DNA of 64,000 bases from Bacteroidia bacterium. Its GTDB lineage: Bacteria > Bacteroidota > Bacteroidia > Chitinophagales > Saprospiraceae. The stretch is from positions 1 to 64,000 of the forward strand of contig JAUIEA010000002.1 of NCBI GenBank assembly GCA_030429045.1, given 5' to 3'. The translations under genes were made by a program, and so were the position numbers. The notes under the pieces were generated by a model. That model ran no database searches, had not been told where the DNA came from, and saw only the letters and a list, made by a program, of their open reading frames with translations. Shown piece after piece: positions 1 to 8,405 of the stretch. The first letter of the stretch is position 1. Each line of letters begins with the position of its first letter.

Positions 1-307
1 GCAAGACAGCCTTTTACCATTTACCTATTACCGGCCCAGAGGGAGCCTGCTGCCAGAGTGGCGACAGCCACTGACGTAATCAGGCGAATAGCGAATAGCA
101 AACAGCGAACGGCCGTATTAACCTCACCCCAACCCTCTCCTTGCAAAGGAGAGGGAGCAGATTTCGGTATATGATTCACGGTTTTCCAGTATTCAGGGCA
201 AGACAGCCTTTTACCATTTACCTATTACCGGCCCAGAGGGAGCCTGCTGCCAGAGTGGCGACAGCCACTGACGTAATCAGGCGAATAGCGAATAGCGAAT
301 AGTAAAA
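1..307. repeat. Intergenic tandem duplication downstream of gltX
   Basis: No gene. Bases 1-99 recur exactly at 198-296, so the region is a tandem duplication with a 197-bp unit, about 1.5 copies visible; it may extend beyond the window edge. Each unit carries a period-7 run (TTTTACC, ATTTACC, TATTACC), the hairpin TGGCGACAGCCACTGACG and a GCGAATA heptad run. The spacer between the copies contains the hairpin CCCTCTCCTT-GCA-AAGGAGAGGG at 133-155. That hairpin has no T-tract on either side, so it is not an obvious terminator for gltX. Confidence 0.85.
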
Positions 308-1852
308 TTACCCGCAGATCCGATCAAAATCCCCCATAGCCTTCTCCAGGCGGGCCAGACTGCGATCCTTGCCTAGGACTTCCATCATCTCAAAGACGCC
401 AGGACCTTTCATGGTGCCCGCCAGGGCGAGTCGGAAAAGAGGCAGGACGGCACCGAATCCGAGCTGATGTTCCTCCAGGTAGTGCTTGACCAGGTCTTCC
501 AGTTCCTCAGAAGTGAAGGTGTCCTGCGCCTGTAACCGGGTCAGGATGGCTTCCAGATGCGCTCGCGAATCTGGCTTCCAGCGCTTCCGCACCATGGCTT
601 CATCATAGGTCCCCACATCGGTGAAGAAGTAGGATCCCTGTGTCGGAATATCCCGGGCATAGCTGACCCGCTCTTTCATGAGATCACAGACCTGTGCCAG
701 AAAGGAGGGGTCTCGTTCCCAGCCTTGTGCCTCCACCAGCGGTGCGATCAACGCTGCCAGCTCCGAAGCAGGCGTGGAGAGAAGATATTGCTGGTTATAC
801 CACTGGGCCTTATCGAAATCGAAGCGCGCTCCGCTTTTATGGATACGATCAATCGAGAATGCTTTGATCAACTCATCCATGCTGAAGATCTCCTGCTCGG
901 TGCCCGGATTCCATCCCAGAAAGGCCAGGAAATTGACCACTGCGCGGGGATCGAAACCAGTCTCCCGAAAGCCGGTGAAGGAATCCTCTTCCGTTTCCCC
1001 CTGCCAGGAAAGTGGGAACACAGGCATGCCAAATCGGGCACCGTCCCGCTTGCTGAGTTTTCCCTTTCCGTCGGGCTTCATGATCAGGGGGAGGTGAGCA
1101 AAAGCGGGCATGGTGTCTTCCCAGCCCAATCCGCGATAGAGGAGTACATGGTGGGCTGTGCTGGGCAGCCATTCTTCACCACGAATGACATGAGTGATGC
1201 CCATCAGGTGGTCATCGACGATATTGGCGAGGTGGTAGGTGGGCATGCCGTCGGTCTTGAGCAGTACTTTATCGTCAAGTTCATCCGACTGGAAGACCAC
1301 GTCGCCTCGGATCTCATCCCGGACATGGATCTCCTGCCCCGGTTCGATCTTCAGGCGGATGATGAAGTCCTCTCCGGCTTCCATGCGATGGGTCACATCT
1401 TCCGGGTCCATGCTCAGGCTGTTGCGCATATCCATGCGAATACGATGGTCGTACTGGGCTGCCGGATTCCCCGCCTGCTTGAGTCGCTCGCGCATGGCAT
1501 CCAGATCCTGCGGACGGTCGAAGGCATAATAGGCGTGGCCACGCTCGACCAGTTGCTCTGCATATTGGCGGTAGAGGTCCTTGCGTTCAGACTGGCGGTA
1601 AGGCCCCACCGATCCACCCTGAGTGGGCCCTTCATCCGGAACGATCCCACACCAGGCCAGGGCCTCGAGGATATAGTCTTCTGCTCCCGGAACGTACCGA
1701 TTCTGATCGGTGTCTTCGATACGCAGCAGGAAGGTACCCCCGTGTTGGCGGGCAAAAAGCATATTATACAAGGCGGTACGTACACCCCCGATATGCAGGG
1801 CCCCGGTAGGGCTGGGTGCGAATCGTACGCGGACGGGTCTGTTCTGAGTCAT
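308..1852 (-). CDS. gltX: Glutamyl-tRNA synthetase
   Basis: Cytosolic class I aminoacyl-tRNA synthetase that charges tRNA-Glu with glutamate using ATP. At 514 aa it has normal length. The HIGH-type signature is visible as LHIGG near residue 20 inside FAPSPTGALHIGG, and the KMSKS-type loop reads KLSKR near residue 265. The C-terminal part is the helical anticodon-binding domain. The start is the ATG just before TQNRPVRVRFAPSPTG, the usual short N-terminus. The gene stands alone, divergent from the deacetylase gene. Its roughly 130-nt presumed leader contains a terminator-like hairpin (1907-1935), and a -7 box TACCTTTG lies at 1991-1998. Whether it also misacylates tRNA-Gln (non-discriminating form) cannot be told from sequence alone. 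Confidence 0.97.
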   Translation of the reverse strand: MTQNRPVRVRFAPSPTGALHIGGVRTALYNMLFARQHGGTFLLRIEDTDQNRYVPGAEDYILEALAWCGIVPDEGPTQGGSVGPYRQSERKDLYRQYAEQLVERGHAYYAFDRPQDLDAMRERLKQAGNPAAQYDHRIRMDMRNSLSMDPEDVTHRMEAGEDFIIRLKIEPGQEIHVRDEIRGDVVFQSDELDDKVLLKTDGMPTYHLANIVDDHLMGITHVIRGEEWLPSTAHHVLLYRGLGWEDTMPAFAHLPLIMKPDGKGKLSKRDGARFGMPVFPLSWQGETEEDSFTGFRETGFDPRAVVNFLAFLGWNPGTEQEIFSMDELIKAFSIDRIHKSGARFDFDKAQWYNQQYLLSTPASELAALIAPLVEAQGWERDPSFLAQVCDLMKERVSYARDIPTQGSYFFTDVGTYDEAMVRKRWKPDSRAHLEAILTRLQAQDTFTSEELEDLVKHYLEEHQLGFGAVLPLFRLALAGTMKGPGVFEMMEVLGKDRSLARLEKAMGDFDRICG

Positions 1853-1906
1853 AACCTGGATTGAGCGTTTCCATGCCCGAATTCAACGTGCCTGGAAAGA
1901 AATTGT

Positions 1907-1935
1907 AAAAAAAGAGAGCGCCCTGGCAGCGCTTC
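1907..1935 (-). terminator. Terminator-like hairpin in the gltX leader
   Basis: Read on the minus strand, AGCGC-TGCCAGG-GCGCT is followed by CTC and seven T residues. It lies between the predicted -7 box of gltX and the gltX ATG, with no minus-strand gene upstream that it could end. A second hairpin, CCTTTGCC-TAC-GGCAAGG, precedes it. The layout suggests attenuation of gltX, but this is inference. Confidence 0.5.
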
Positions 1936-1990
1936 GGATCACTCCGACGTTTCCTTGCCGTAGGCAAAGGATCGCCCGGTTTTCCGCACG

Positions 1991-1998
1991 CAAAGGTA
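1991..1998 (-). promoter_or_regulatory. Putative gltX -7 promoter box
   Basis: The minus strand reads TACCTTTG, an exact match to the Bacteroidota -7 consensus TAnnTTTG. No TTTG was found at the usual -33 spacing. The predicted transcript would start about 130 nt before the gltX ATG. Confidence 0.4.
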
Positions 1999-2067
1999 AA
2001 CATTCGCAAACGGAGATATTCAAGTGAACCTTCTGAGCTGAAAAACATTTTGTTGAGCACTGTCACT

Positions 2068-2736
2068 ATGTATCTCGTTCGCACTCCACGCATTATCCAG
2101 TCTCTCTTTCCGAGATTTACCTGGCGTCTCCCTGAAAATGACAAGGTCGTCCATCTCACCTTCGATGATGGCCCCATACCCGAGGTCACGCCCTGGGTGC
2201 TGGAGCAACTCGAGCGGTATGATGCACGTGCCACCTTCTTCTGTGTGGGACACAATGTGGAAAAGCATCCGGATATCTATCGCCAGGTTGTGGAGGCCGG
2301 TCATCTCACCGGAAATCACACCTACAATCACCTGGACGGCTGGACCACCGACAATATGACCTACCTGCGCAATGTGCGCAAGGCTGCTCGTATGGTCAAC
2401 TCCAATTTGTTCCGTCCGCCCTATGGTCGTATCCTCCCCAGCCAGGCCCAATTCCTGCAGCGCCACTACCAGGTGGTAATGTGGGATGTGCTCAGCGGTG
2501 ATTTTGACCCCGATCTGTCTGCCGATGACTGCCTGGCCAATGTCATGAATAATGTCAGCCCCGGGTCTATTGTGGTGCTCCATGACAGTCTCAAATCCTT
2601 CGAGACCCTGAAGTTTGTCCTCCCTCGACTGCTGGCTCAGCTGGATGCGCAGGGTTACCGGTTCGAAGTCGTACCACAGGCAGTAGAAGCAGAAGAGCTG
2701 GTACCCCAGGGCATTCCTGCTTTGCAGACGGCCTGA
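2068..2736 (+). CDS. Polysaccharide deacetylase family protein (CE4/NodB)
   Basis: A NodB-fold hydrolase of carbohydrate esterase family 4, expected to remove N-acetyl groups from a glycan by metal-dependent catalysis. All NodB motifs are present: TFDDGP (about residue 31), HTYNH (the metal-binding histidines, about residue 84), RPPYG (about 117), WDVLSGD and IVLHDS (about 170). At about 222 aa it is a single-domain enzyme. No convincing signal peptide is visible, so location is uncertain. I moved the start from the TTG at 2050 to the ATG at 2068, because the family N-terminus reads MYxVRTP...TWR. Substrate cannot be inferred. It is the only gene on this strand until the serpin. Confidence 0.9.
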   Translation: MYLVRTPRIIQSLFPRFTWRLPENDKVVHLTFDDGPIPEVTPWVLEQLERYDARATFFCVGHNVEKHPDIYRQVVEAGHLTGNHTYNHLDGWTTDNMTYLRNVRKAARMVNSNLFRPPYGRILPSQAQFLQRHYQVVMWDVLSGDFDPDLSADDCLANVMNNVSPGSIVVLHDSLKSFETLKFVLPRLLAQLDAQGYRFEVVPQAVEAEELVPQGIPALQTA

Positions 2737-3471
2737 TACCCATTTCTATTTGATCCATTAATTTTTCGGCTGGATTGTGCTCGTACAATTCGTCTGAATA
2801 CACCAGTGCTTTCTGATTCCGACATGGCATACCTTCTCTGAGTGGTACGGAGGGCGGTTATTCGTTAATGGGTTTATTCGTTTATGAGAAACTAAGTGAC
2901 TGTCGCCAAATATGGTATTCGGTATTCGCTGGGTACGGTAAACTTGGAGGAACGTATCCTGATGGGTTGGTAATGGGTAATGGGTAAAGGGCCCTGAATT
3001 CCAATGTAGAATCTTATTGTAGCAGCGCACCTTTCCCCCGAGGAATCGGGGCTGAGCAATTCAGTGGCTTCACCACTTGGCATTAACTTTCCTTCATATG
3101 ATTAGGTAAATGGTAAAGGGCAAAAGGTAAAGACCAAAACCGGCTGACAGTCAGGGGTTATACCCGGACGATCCGCCAATAGGCGGATCGTCCGGGTACA
3201 AAGGAGCTCAAGTAAGTCTTCCTCCAAATAAAGTATTCAATCCAAAACGATTGGCTACCAGCCTGCTGTGGACATAGCTCAACATATAACTTGAGCGCAC
3301 GTTAAACGTTGAACTGGTGCCCTGATCCATCGGGGCTACCTTGAACCTTGAACGGCCAAGCGTTTGATTCAGATCCCAAATCCAAAACCTGCGAACAAGA
3401 ATGAAACCAGCACCCACACAAAAGGGCTCAGGACAACGTTGATAGCAAAGAACAATAGAAATACTTGACTC
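2737..3471. other. Non-coding stretch with repeats and a long hairpin
   Basis: No supported gene in 735 bp. It holds two period-7 arrays (GGTAATG x2 and GGTAAAG at 2969-2989; GGTAAAT, GGTAAAG, GGCAAAA, GGTAAAG at 3105-3132), a GGTATTCGGTATTC run near 2914, a degenerate copy of the CGTCAGTGGCTGTCGCCA hairpin at 2895-2908, and the perfect 16-bp stem-loop at 3162-3197. The short ORFs of the track here have no recognisable content. Confidence 0.7.
3162..3197. repeat. Perfect 16-bp inverted repeat with 4-nt loop
   Basis: ACCCGGACGATCCGCC, loop AATA, then the exact reverse complement. It is not followed by a T-tract on either strand, so it is not a standard terminator. It lies about 270 bp upstream of the serpin gene. 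It could be a REP-like element or an insertion target; no second copy was noticed in the window. Confidence 0.8.
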
Positions 3472-4683
3472 ATGAGACCTCTCATTCTATGCTTGTTCCT
3501 CTCTCTTTTTGCTTGCCAAAAAGATACCCTGCCTGCAGATCAAAATCCCATATCCGCTGAGGATGTTGCCGATGTTGCCCAAATGAGCCAGTCCCTGGCC
3601 TGGGATCTCTTTGCACAGGAAAAATTGGCCAAACCTGGTGAAAATGTGTTGCTTTCCCCGTTCAGTATTCACACGGCCTTGCTCCAGGCCATCAACGGTG
3701 CGCGGGGAAACACCCGGGACGAACTCTTCAAAGCACTGCATTGCCAGGGCTGTTTGATCGACGAGATCAATCCCCTCCAGAAGGATCTGACCACCCTCCT
3801 TACGCAACAAAGTGGGCAGCCACAGGTGACAGTCGCCAACCACTTCTTCTATGATGCCAGTCGAATGACCGTCAAAGGCCCATTTCTGGAAACCCTTCAT
3901 ACGTATTACAATTGCGAATCGTCAGATCTGCCTTTCGATGATATCCAGAACGCACTGTCCCAGATCAATGGCTGGGTCAAAGACCATACACAGAACAAGA
4001 TCGATGGTATCCTGGACAAGATTGCTCAGGAGGATGTCGCCTTTCTGATCAATGCCCTCCATTTCAAAGCGGACTGGGCTACGGGATTTGATGAAGAACA
4101 GACCGTCCAACTTCCCTTTACCAAAGAAGATGGGCAGCAAGTGACAGCGTCATTTGTCAATGCCGATCGAAACTTCAACTTTGTCCAGAGTGAGGATTAC
4201 CGGTTGGTCGATATCCCGTTTCAGGATTCGACCTACAGCTTCAGTTTGGTCCAGCCAGTGGCCTCCAATCAGGCAACGGATTGGCATGCAAACCTGGATG
4301 CCGCTGTCTACCAGAATTTATTGGATCAGATGGTCTTTGACCGGGCCATGGTCTTCTTCCCCCGATTGAAGCTCGCCTATAAAAATGACCTGATCCAGAG
4401 TCTGAAAAACCTCGGTGTCCAGGATGCCTTTTCAGACAGAAATGCCGACTTCACCCTTATGGGGACAGCCAGTCAAAACATCTTTATCAATCAGATCAAA
4501 CACAAGGCGATCCTGGAAGTAGATGAACATGGCGCAGAAGGAGCGGCTGTCACCTCCATCGGTTTTGGCATTACCTCTGCACCTCCCCTGTTCAAGTATG
4601 ACCGGCCCTTTGTCCTGGTATTGCGTCATATCCCGACCAATACTCCAATGTTTATCGGCTATGTGGCCGATCCGACCAGCTAG
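3472..4683 (+). CDS. Serpin family lipoprotein (serine protease inhibitor)
   Basis: Full-length serpin of 403 aa. The N-terminus MRPLILCLFLSLFAC ends in a lipobox cysteine, so the protein is predicted to be a membrane-anchored lipoprotein. The body shows serpin landmarks: LLSPFSIHTAL near residue 60, the hinge and reactive-centre region EHGAEGAAVTSIGFGIT near 345, and the C-terminal signature KYDRPFVLVLRH. The small residues in the hinge (GAEGAAVTS) fit an inhibitory rather than a non-inhibitory serpin. Its target would be an extracellular or periplasmic protease, unknown here. The gene is monocistronic, with an AT-rich secreted metallopeptidase gene convergent to it. Bacterial serpins are patchily distributed, so lateral acquisition is possible. 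Confidence 0.95.
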   Translation: MRPLILCLFLSLFACQKDTLPADQNPISAEDVADVAQMSQSLAWDLFAQEKLAKPGENVLLSPFSIHTALLQAINGARGNTRDELFKALHCQGCLIDEINPLQKDLTTLLTQQSGQPQVTVANHFFYDASRMTVKGPFLETLHTYYNCESSDLPFDDIQNALSQINGWVKDHTQNKIDGILDKIAQEDVAFLINALHFKADWATGFDEEQTVQLPFTKEDGQQVTASFVNADRNFNFVQSEDYRLVDIPFQDSTYSFSLVQPVASNQATDWHANLDAAVYQNLLDQMVFDRAMVFFPRLKLAYKNDLIQSLKNLGVQDAFSDRNADFTLMGTASQNIFINQIKHKAILEVDEHGAEGAAVTSIGFGITSAPPLFKYDRPFVLVLRHIPTNTPMFIGYVADPTS

Positions 4684-4929
4684 GAACCTGGAAATACGAA
4701 TTAAAATTCGTGGTCAATCAAAAAACAATACCCGGTCATGGATACCGGTTAGAATAAACCGCGAAAAGATTGCCACTGAATTTGAAACCCTTTCTTCGCA
4801 GCGACACCCGTCCCCAGGTCTCTGCTGACCTGGCCTTCGAATCCGATAACCTATCTGAAGGCCGAATCGAAGATAATTGTCCCATTGCATCAGACCCATA
4901 TTCCATAAAACCATTGTTGCCGGCATTCT

Positions 4930-5709
4930 CTATTTAGTGGAATTGGTGTCTTTGTCGGTCATTGCATTCAGCATGAACAACCATTCCTGTTCCAGGTCGT
5001 ACAGACTTTTTCCGATATGTCTCTTCAAGCTCTTTCTGCCTTTTGTCCAGATAAGCTTAATCGTTTCCCTCCCATAAGTGTCATCTATGAATTTCACAAA
5101 TCCACCTAACAAGGGATATGCAACCATAGAGTCATATTTTCTCAATCTTTTTGCCAGTTTTCCGATAGAAACATACTTGTCATTTTCTACAAAATATTTT
5201 GATAATTCATATAGATCACGCCCATTCCAGGCGTTGTCAGAATACACCGCCATTCCCTCATTGATCCAGGTCTTGGGATAACCCCATACATTCATCGAAA
5301 TTAAATGGAATAGCTCGTGGTTGCTATAAACTGATTTTATGGTTTCAGAAAATATGCCGGTTACATAGTTGTTCTTTGGATCTGCATTCCCATTTATTGT
5401 ACGTCCTAGAAGAATTTCCATTCTTCCCCTATCCTCAACAATAAAGTAGTGAATAGGATTATCGTACGATTCAACACCGACAAAGCCCAACGTATTGATC
5501 AAGTGGCGACTTACCCTTTCCTTCAGTCTTTCCCTATTTTTTTCAGCATAGCTATTTTTCTCATAATACAGCGTCATGTTCATTTCCAAAGTGTCGGTTA
5601 CCCATTCAAAATTTGCATGATTTCGCAACTTGTCGAGACCCTTCTGTCCGAAAGCACTCAGATTACACAGGAAAATCGTCGCAATAAAAACAATTACATT
5701 TTGCTTCAC
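4930..5709 (-). CDS. Secreted gluzincin-type metallopeptidase-like protein
   Basis: Predicted secreted protein of 259 aa starting at a GTG codon, with signal peptide MKQNVIVFIATIFLCNLSAFGQ. It carries a zinc motif HELFH in the middle (about residue 130), followed by NEGMAVY about 18 residues later; this HExxH...E spacing is typical of peptidase MA (gluzincin) folds. A central MxxLLG segment and the C-terminal helices resemble the peptidase-MA-like family often annotated as hypothetical in Bacteroidota. The gene and its surroundings are visibly richer in A and T than the neighbours, which suggests a different history. Substrate is unknown. It is convergent with the serpin gene, but a protease/inhibitor pair is only a guess. 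Confidence 0.75.
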   Translation of the reverse strand: MKQNVIVFIATIFLCNLSAFGQKGLDKLRNHANFEWVTDTLEMNMTLYYEKNSYAEKNRERLKERVSRHLINTLGFVGVESYDNPIHYFIVEDRGRMEILLGRTINGNADPKNNYVTGIFSETIKSVYSNHELFHLISMNVWGYPKTWINEGMAVYSDNAWNGRDLYELSKYFVENDKYVSIGKLAKRLRKYDSMVAYPLLGGFVKFIDDTYGRETIKLIWTKGRKSLKRHIGKSLYDLEQEWLFMLNAMTDKDTNSTK

Positions 5710-6288
5710 GGTCGTCTTTTGATTTGCGTCATTATGATAACATATTCACTTCTCTATTGCCGATACCCTGAACGTTTACATCCAGTTGTCTTCGGCATAT
5801 CAGGCATATCCAACTCCGGGCAACTTCAAGCTTGATCACACCACCAATGGTTCCAAATTTTAAGCAGAAGAACACACTCACATTCGGCCAACATCAAAGA
5901 AAGGGTGCATAGTTGATTTTCTCATTTTTTTTGGATTCTTTCATTCCAATTCTGAAGCATTTTAATTCATGCCCTTTTGGCCAATGTTACAACCCTGGCG
6001 GACCGACCCAATACAACTGATCCGGTTCTATTGAGTACCCGATGCCACAAGGACAAAAAACAACCTCACCATCCCACCATTCCCGCAGCCAGGCTGTCCT
6101 GCTGATCCTGTACCCTTTAGCCTCCAAGTTCGGAGGTTTTGAGAAAACGGAATGATCGCCACCAACCAGGCCCAAAAATGATCTTATGCATTCGACCCAT
6201 CAGATCGAAAGATGCGCCACCATCCTACCTGCCCTGATTCCCTCACTCCCTATCTAAATCCTATCTTTGGCGCAAAATAGTTCCCTTT
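5710..6288. other. AT-rich intergenic region
   Basis: No firmly supported gene in 579 bp. A TTG-initiated minus-strand ORF (5987-6175, 62 aa) contains a protein-like stretch, WLREWWDGEVVFCPCGIGYS, and could be a remnant or a small gene, but I cannot assign it. The right end holds the promoter of the M49-like peptidase gene. Confidence 0.5.
6262..6269 (+). promoter_or_regulatory. Putative -7 promoter box of the M49-like peptidase gene
   Basis: TATCTTTG is an exact TAnnTTTG match and lies 19 nt before the ATG at 6289. It continues as GCGCAAAATAG, resembling the TTTGCCGCAAA sequences in front of the radical SAM gene (21639) and the beta-barrel gene (40329). No clear -33 box. Confidence 0.5.
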
Positions 6289-7950
6289 ATGATGCGCATA
6301 TTGACTTTTCTCCTGCTTGGATCCATGATCTATGCCATGAGCTCCTGTTCTGCGGAGGCAGAAAACACTGACGGAATGGAAACACAGGATTCTACGGCCA
6401 TGGCCATGCAGGCCCTGCTCGGCAAGTATACTACCGTGAAGTTGACGACCGATATCTCAGCTCTTTCTGCTGCGGAACGTCAAATGATCCCGATCCTGAT
6501 CGAAGTGGCCAGGATCATGGATACCCTGTTCTGGTACGAAGCATACGGAGATCGGGATGAACTCCTGGCATCCATCGAAAATGAGGATATGGGCAGATTC
6601 GCCGTGATCAATTACGGCCCCTGGGACCGCCTGGGCGGGAATGCACCCTTTGTGCCGGGCGTAGGCGAAAAACCAGCCGGAGCCCAGTATTATCCGGCAG
6701 ATATGACCAAGGAAGAATTCGAAGCAGCTGATCTCCCCGATAAAGCGAGCCTGTACACATTTGTCCGCCGCAATGAAAATGGCGATCTGATGACCATTCC
6801 GTACCGGGAGATGTTTGCCGACCAGATCGGTCGCGCAGCCACCCTGTTGGACGAGGCCGCAGAACTGGCCGAAGATGCCGGACTGAAGAAATATCTCTCC
6901 ATGCGCGCAGAAGCCCTGCGGACGGATAACTACCAACCCAGCGACCTGGCCTGGATGGACATGAAGGACAATCATATTGATTTTGTGGTCGGTCCGATCG
7001 AGACATATGAAGACCAGCTTTTCGGGTACAAGGCTTCACACGAAGCCTATGTCCTGGTCAAGGATATGGAATGGAGCCAGCGCCTGGAAAAATATGCAGC
7101 CTTCATGCCCGAGCTTCAGAAAGGATTGCCCTGTGCAGATCAGTACAAAAAGGAGAAGCCCGGAAGCGATGCCCAGTTGAACGCATACGATGTCATCTAC
7201 TACTCCGGAGATTGTAATGCCGGTAGTAAGACCATTGCCATCAACCTGCCCAATGACGAGGAGGTGCAGTTGAAAAAAGGCACCCGCCGCTTGCAATTGA
7301 AAAATGCCATGCGGGCCAAATTTGACAAGATCCTGATCCCGATCGCACAAGAGCTGATCGACCCTTCACAGCAAAAGCATGTCATTTTCGATGCCTTTTT
7401 TGCCAACACCATGTTTCATGAGGTGGCCCACGGACTGGGTATTAAAAATACCATCAATGGCAAAGGCAGTATTCGTGAAGCCCTCAAGGAACATGCTTCT
7501 GCCCTCGAAGAAGGAAAAGCAGATATCCTGGGATTGTATATGGTCAACCAGCTCTTTAAAAAAGGCGAACTGACCGGTGCCACCATGGAGGATTATTATG
7601 TGACGTTCATGGCCAGCATTTTCCGTTCTGTTCGATTTGGTGCTTCCAGTGCACACGGCAAAGCCAACATGATCCGATTCAATTTCTTCCAGGAATATGG
7701 CGCGTTTGTTCGTGATGAAACAACCGGCACCTACAAGATCGATTTCGACAACCTGCAGAAAGCCACCGACGCATTGGGTGCGCTCATTCTTCAGATCCAG
7801 GGTGATGGTGCCTACCAGCAAGCCGCAGATCTGGTGACACAAAAAGGGCAGATCACCCCGCAGCTCCAGGCCGACCTGGATCGCCTTTCGGAAAAAGGCA
7901 TCCCGGTTGATGTTGTATATGAACAGGGCATAGAGGCACTGGGCCTCTAG
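6289..7950 (+). CDS. Dipeptidyl-peptidase III-like zinc peptidase (family M49-like), lipoprotein
   Basis: Predicted lipoprotein (MMRILTFLLLGSMIYAMSSC) of 553 aa. The zinc site appears as FHEVAHG (H377, E378, H381) with a second acidic motif EEGKAD about 30 residues later, matching the M49 arrangement in which the third zinc ligand lies in an EExxAD motif. The first motif is HExxH, without the extra residue of classic DPP III (HExxGH); this variant occurs in M49-related proteins fused or related to Nudix hydrolases. The expected role is aminopeptidase-type removal of dipeptides in the periplasm or at the cell surface. It has its own promoter box (6262) and is followed by a strong terminator (7971-8009), so it is probably monocistronic. 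Confidence 0.85.
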   Translation: MMRILTFLLLGSMIYAMSSCSAEAENTDGMETQDSTAMAMQALLGKYTTVKLTTDISALSAAERQMIPILIEVARIMDTLFWYEAYGDRDELLASIENEDMGRFAVINYGPWDRLGGNAPFVPGVGEKPAGAQYYPADMTKEEFEAADLPDKASLYTFVRRNENGDLMTIPYREMFADQIGRAATLLDEAAELAEDAGLKKYLSMRAEALRTDNYQPSDLAWMDMKDNHIDFVVGPIETYEDQLFGYKASHEAYVLVKDMEWSQRLEKYAAFMPELQKGLPCADQYKKEKPGSDAQLNAYDVIYYSGDCNAGSKTIAINLPNDEEVQLKKGTRRLQLKNAMRAKFDKILIPIAQELIDPSQQKHVIFDAFFANTMFHEVAHGLGIKNTINGKGSIREALKEHASALEEGKADILGLYMVNQLFKKGELTGATMEDYYVTFMASIFRSVRFGASSAHGKANMIRFNFFQEYGAFVRDETTGTYKIDFDNLQKATDALGALILQIQGDGAYQQAADLVTQKGQITPQLQADLDRLSEKGIPVDVVYEQGIEALGL

Positions 7951-7970
7951 ACCGTTCCGATCGACCAGTC

Positions 7971-8009
7971 AAAACAAGAGGCCTTCCTGTGAAGGCCTTT
8001 TGTTTTTTT
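7971..8009 (+). terminator. Rho-independent terminator of the M49-like gene
   Basis: AAAACAAGAGGCCTTC, loop CTGT, GAAGGCCTTTTGTTTT, then further T residues. The 16-bp stem has one G-T wobble. It lies 21 nt after the stop codon. Confidence 0.85.
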
Positions 8010-8404
8010 CGGACCGATATCAGCCCAGGCTTCATCGCAGGTTTCCAAAACAATATCCAGTTACCCGCAGGATTTTTCCTGGACATCACCGCCGCTTATC
8101 AAGGCCCCTGGATCTGGAGGGGAACCATCCAGATCGAAGCGACCAGTGAATTGAATATCGGTGTACGAAAAGATTTTTTAACAAGCAATTGCAAGTGCGG
8201 CTGTCGGCAACCGATATCTTCAACAACGACAGTGATTATCCCTATTATGGAAATTATGGCGGCCTGGAGATCAAGGGTGAATACCGGGCAGACAACAGGC
8301 GATTCGGCGCGACCCTGACCTGGAAGTTTGGCAATCAGAAACTCCAGGCACTGAAGAAACGGAAGTCCGGATTAAATGACGAATTAAGGCGTATTTCTGA
8401 CTAA
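8010..8404 (+). pseudogene. 3' remnant of an outer-membrane beta-barrel (TonB-receptor-like) gene
   Basis: Only the C-terminal barrel end of a TonB-dependent receptor/OMP_b-brl_3-type protein is left. One frame encodes NNIQLPAGFFLDITAAYQGP through NIGVRKDF; the sequence then continues in another frame as NKQLQVRLSATDIFNN and LTWKFGNQKLQALKKRKSGL to the stop. The frames join if one T is added to the T6 run near 8175, so the fragment carries a one-base deletion as well as loss of its whole 5' part. It begins directly after the terminator of the M49-like gene and has no start or promoter. The stop almost meets the convergent GNAT gene. Confidence 0.8.
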
Positions 8405-8405
8405 C

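Noticed and set aside
133-155. CCCTCTCCTT/AAGGAGAGGG hairpin as the gltX terminator
   Set aside because: No T-tract follows on the minus strand, and it lies within the duplicated repeat DNA.
557-1864. 435-aa plus-strand ORF antisense to gltX
   Set aside because: A shadow of gltX; the translation shows no family features, while the opposite strand is a complete synthetase.
5987-6175. 62-aa minus ORF with WLREWWDGEVVFCPCGIGYS
   Set aside because: Protein-like composition, but only a TTG start, no family match I know and no promoter; mentioned in the intergenic entry only.
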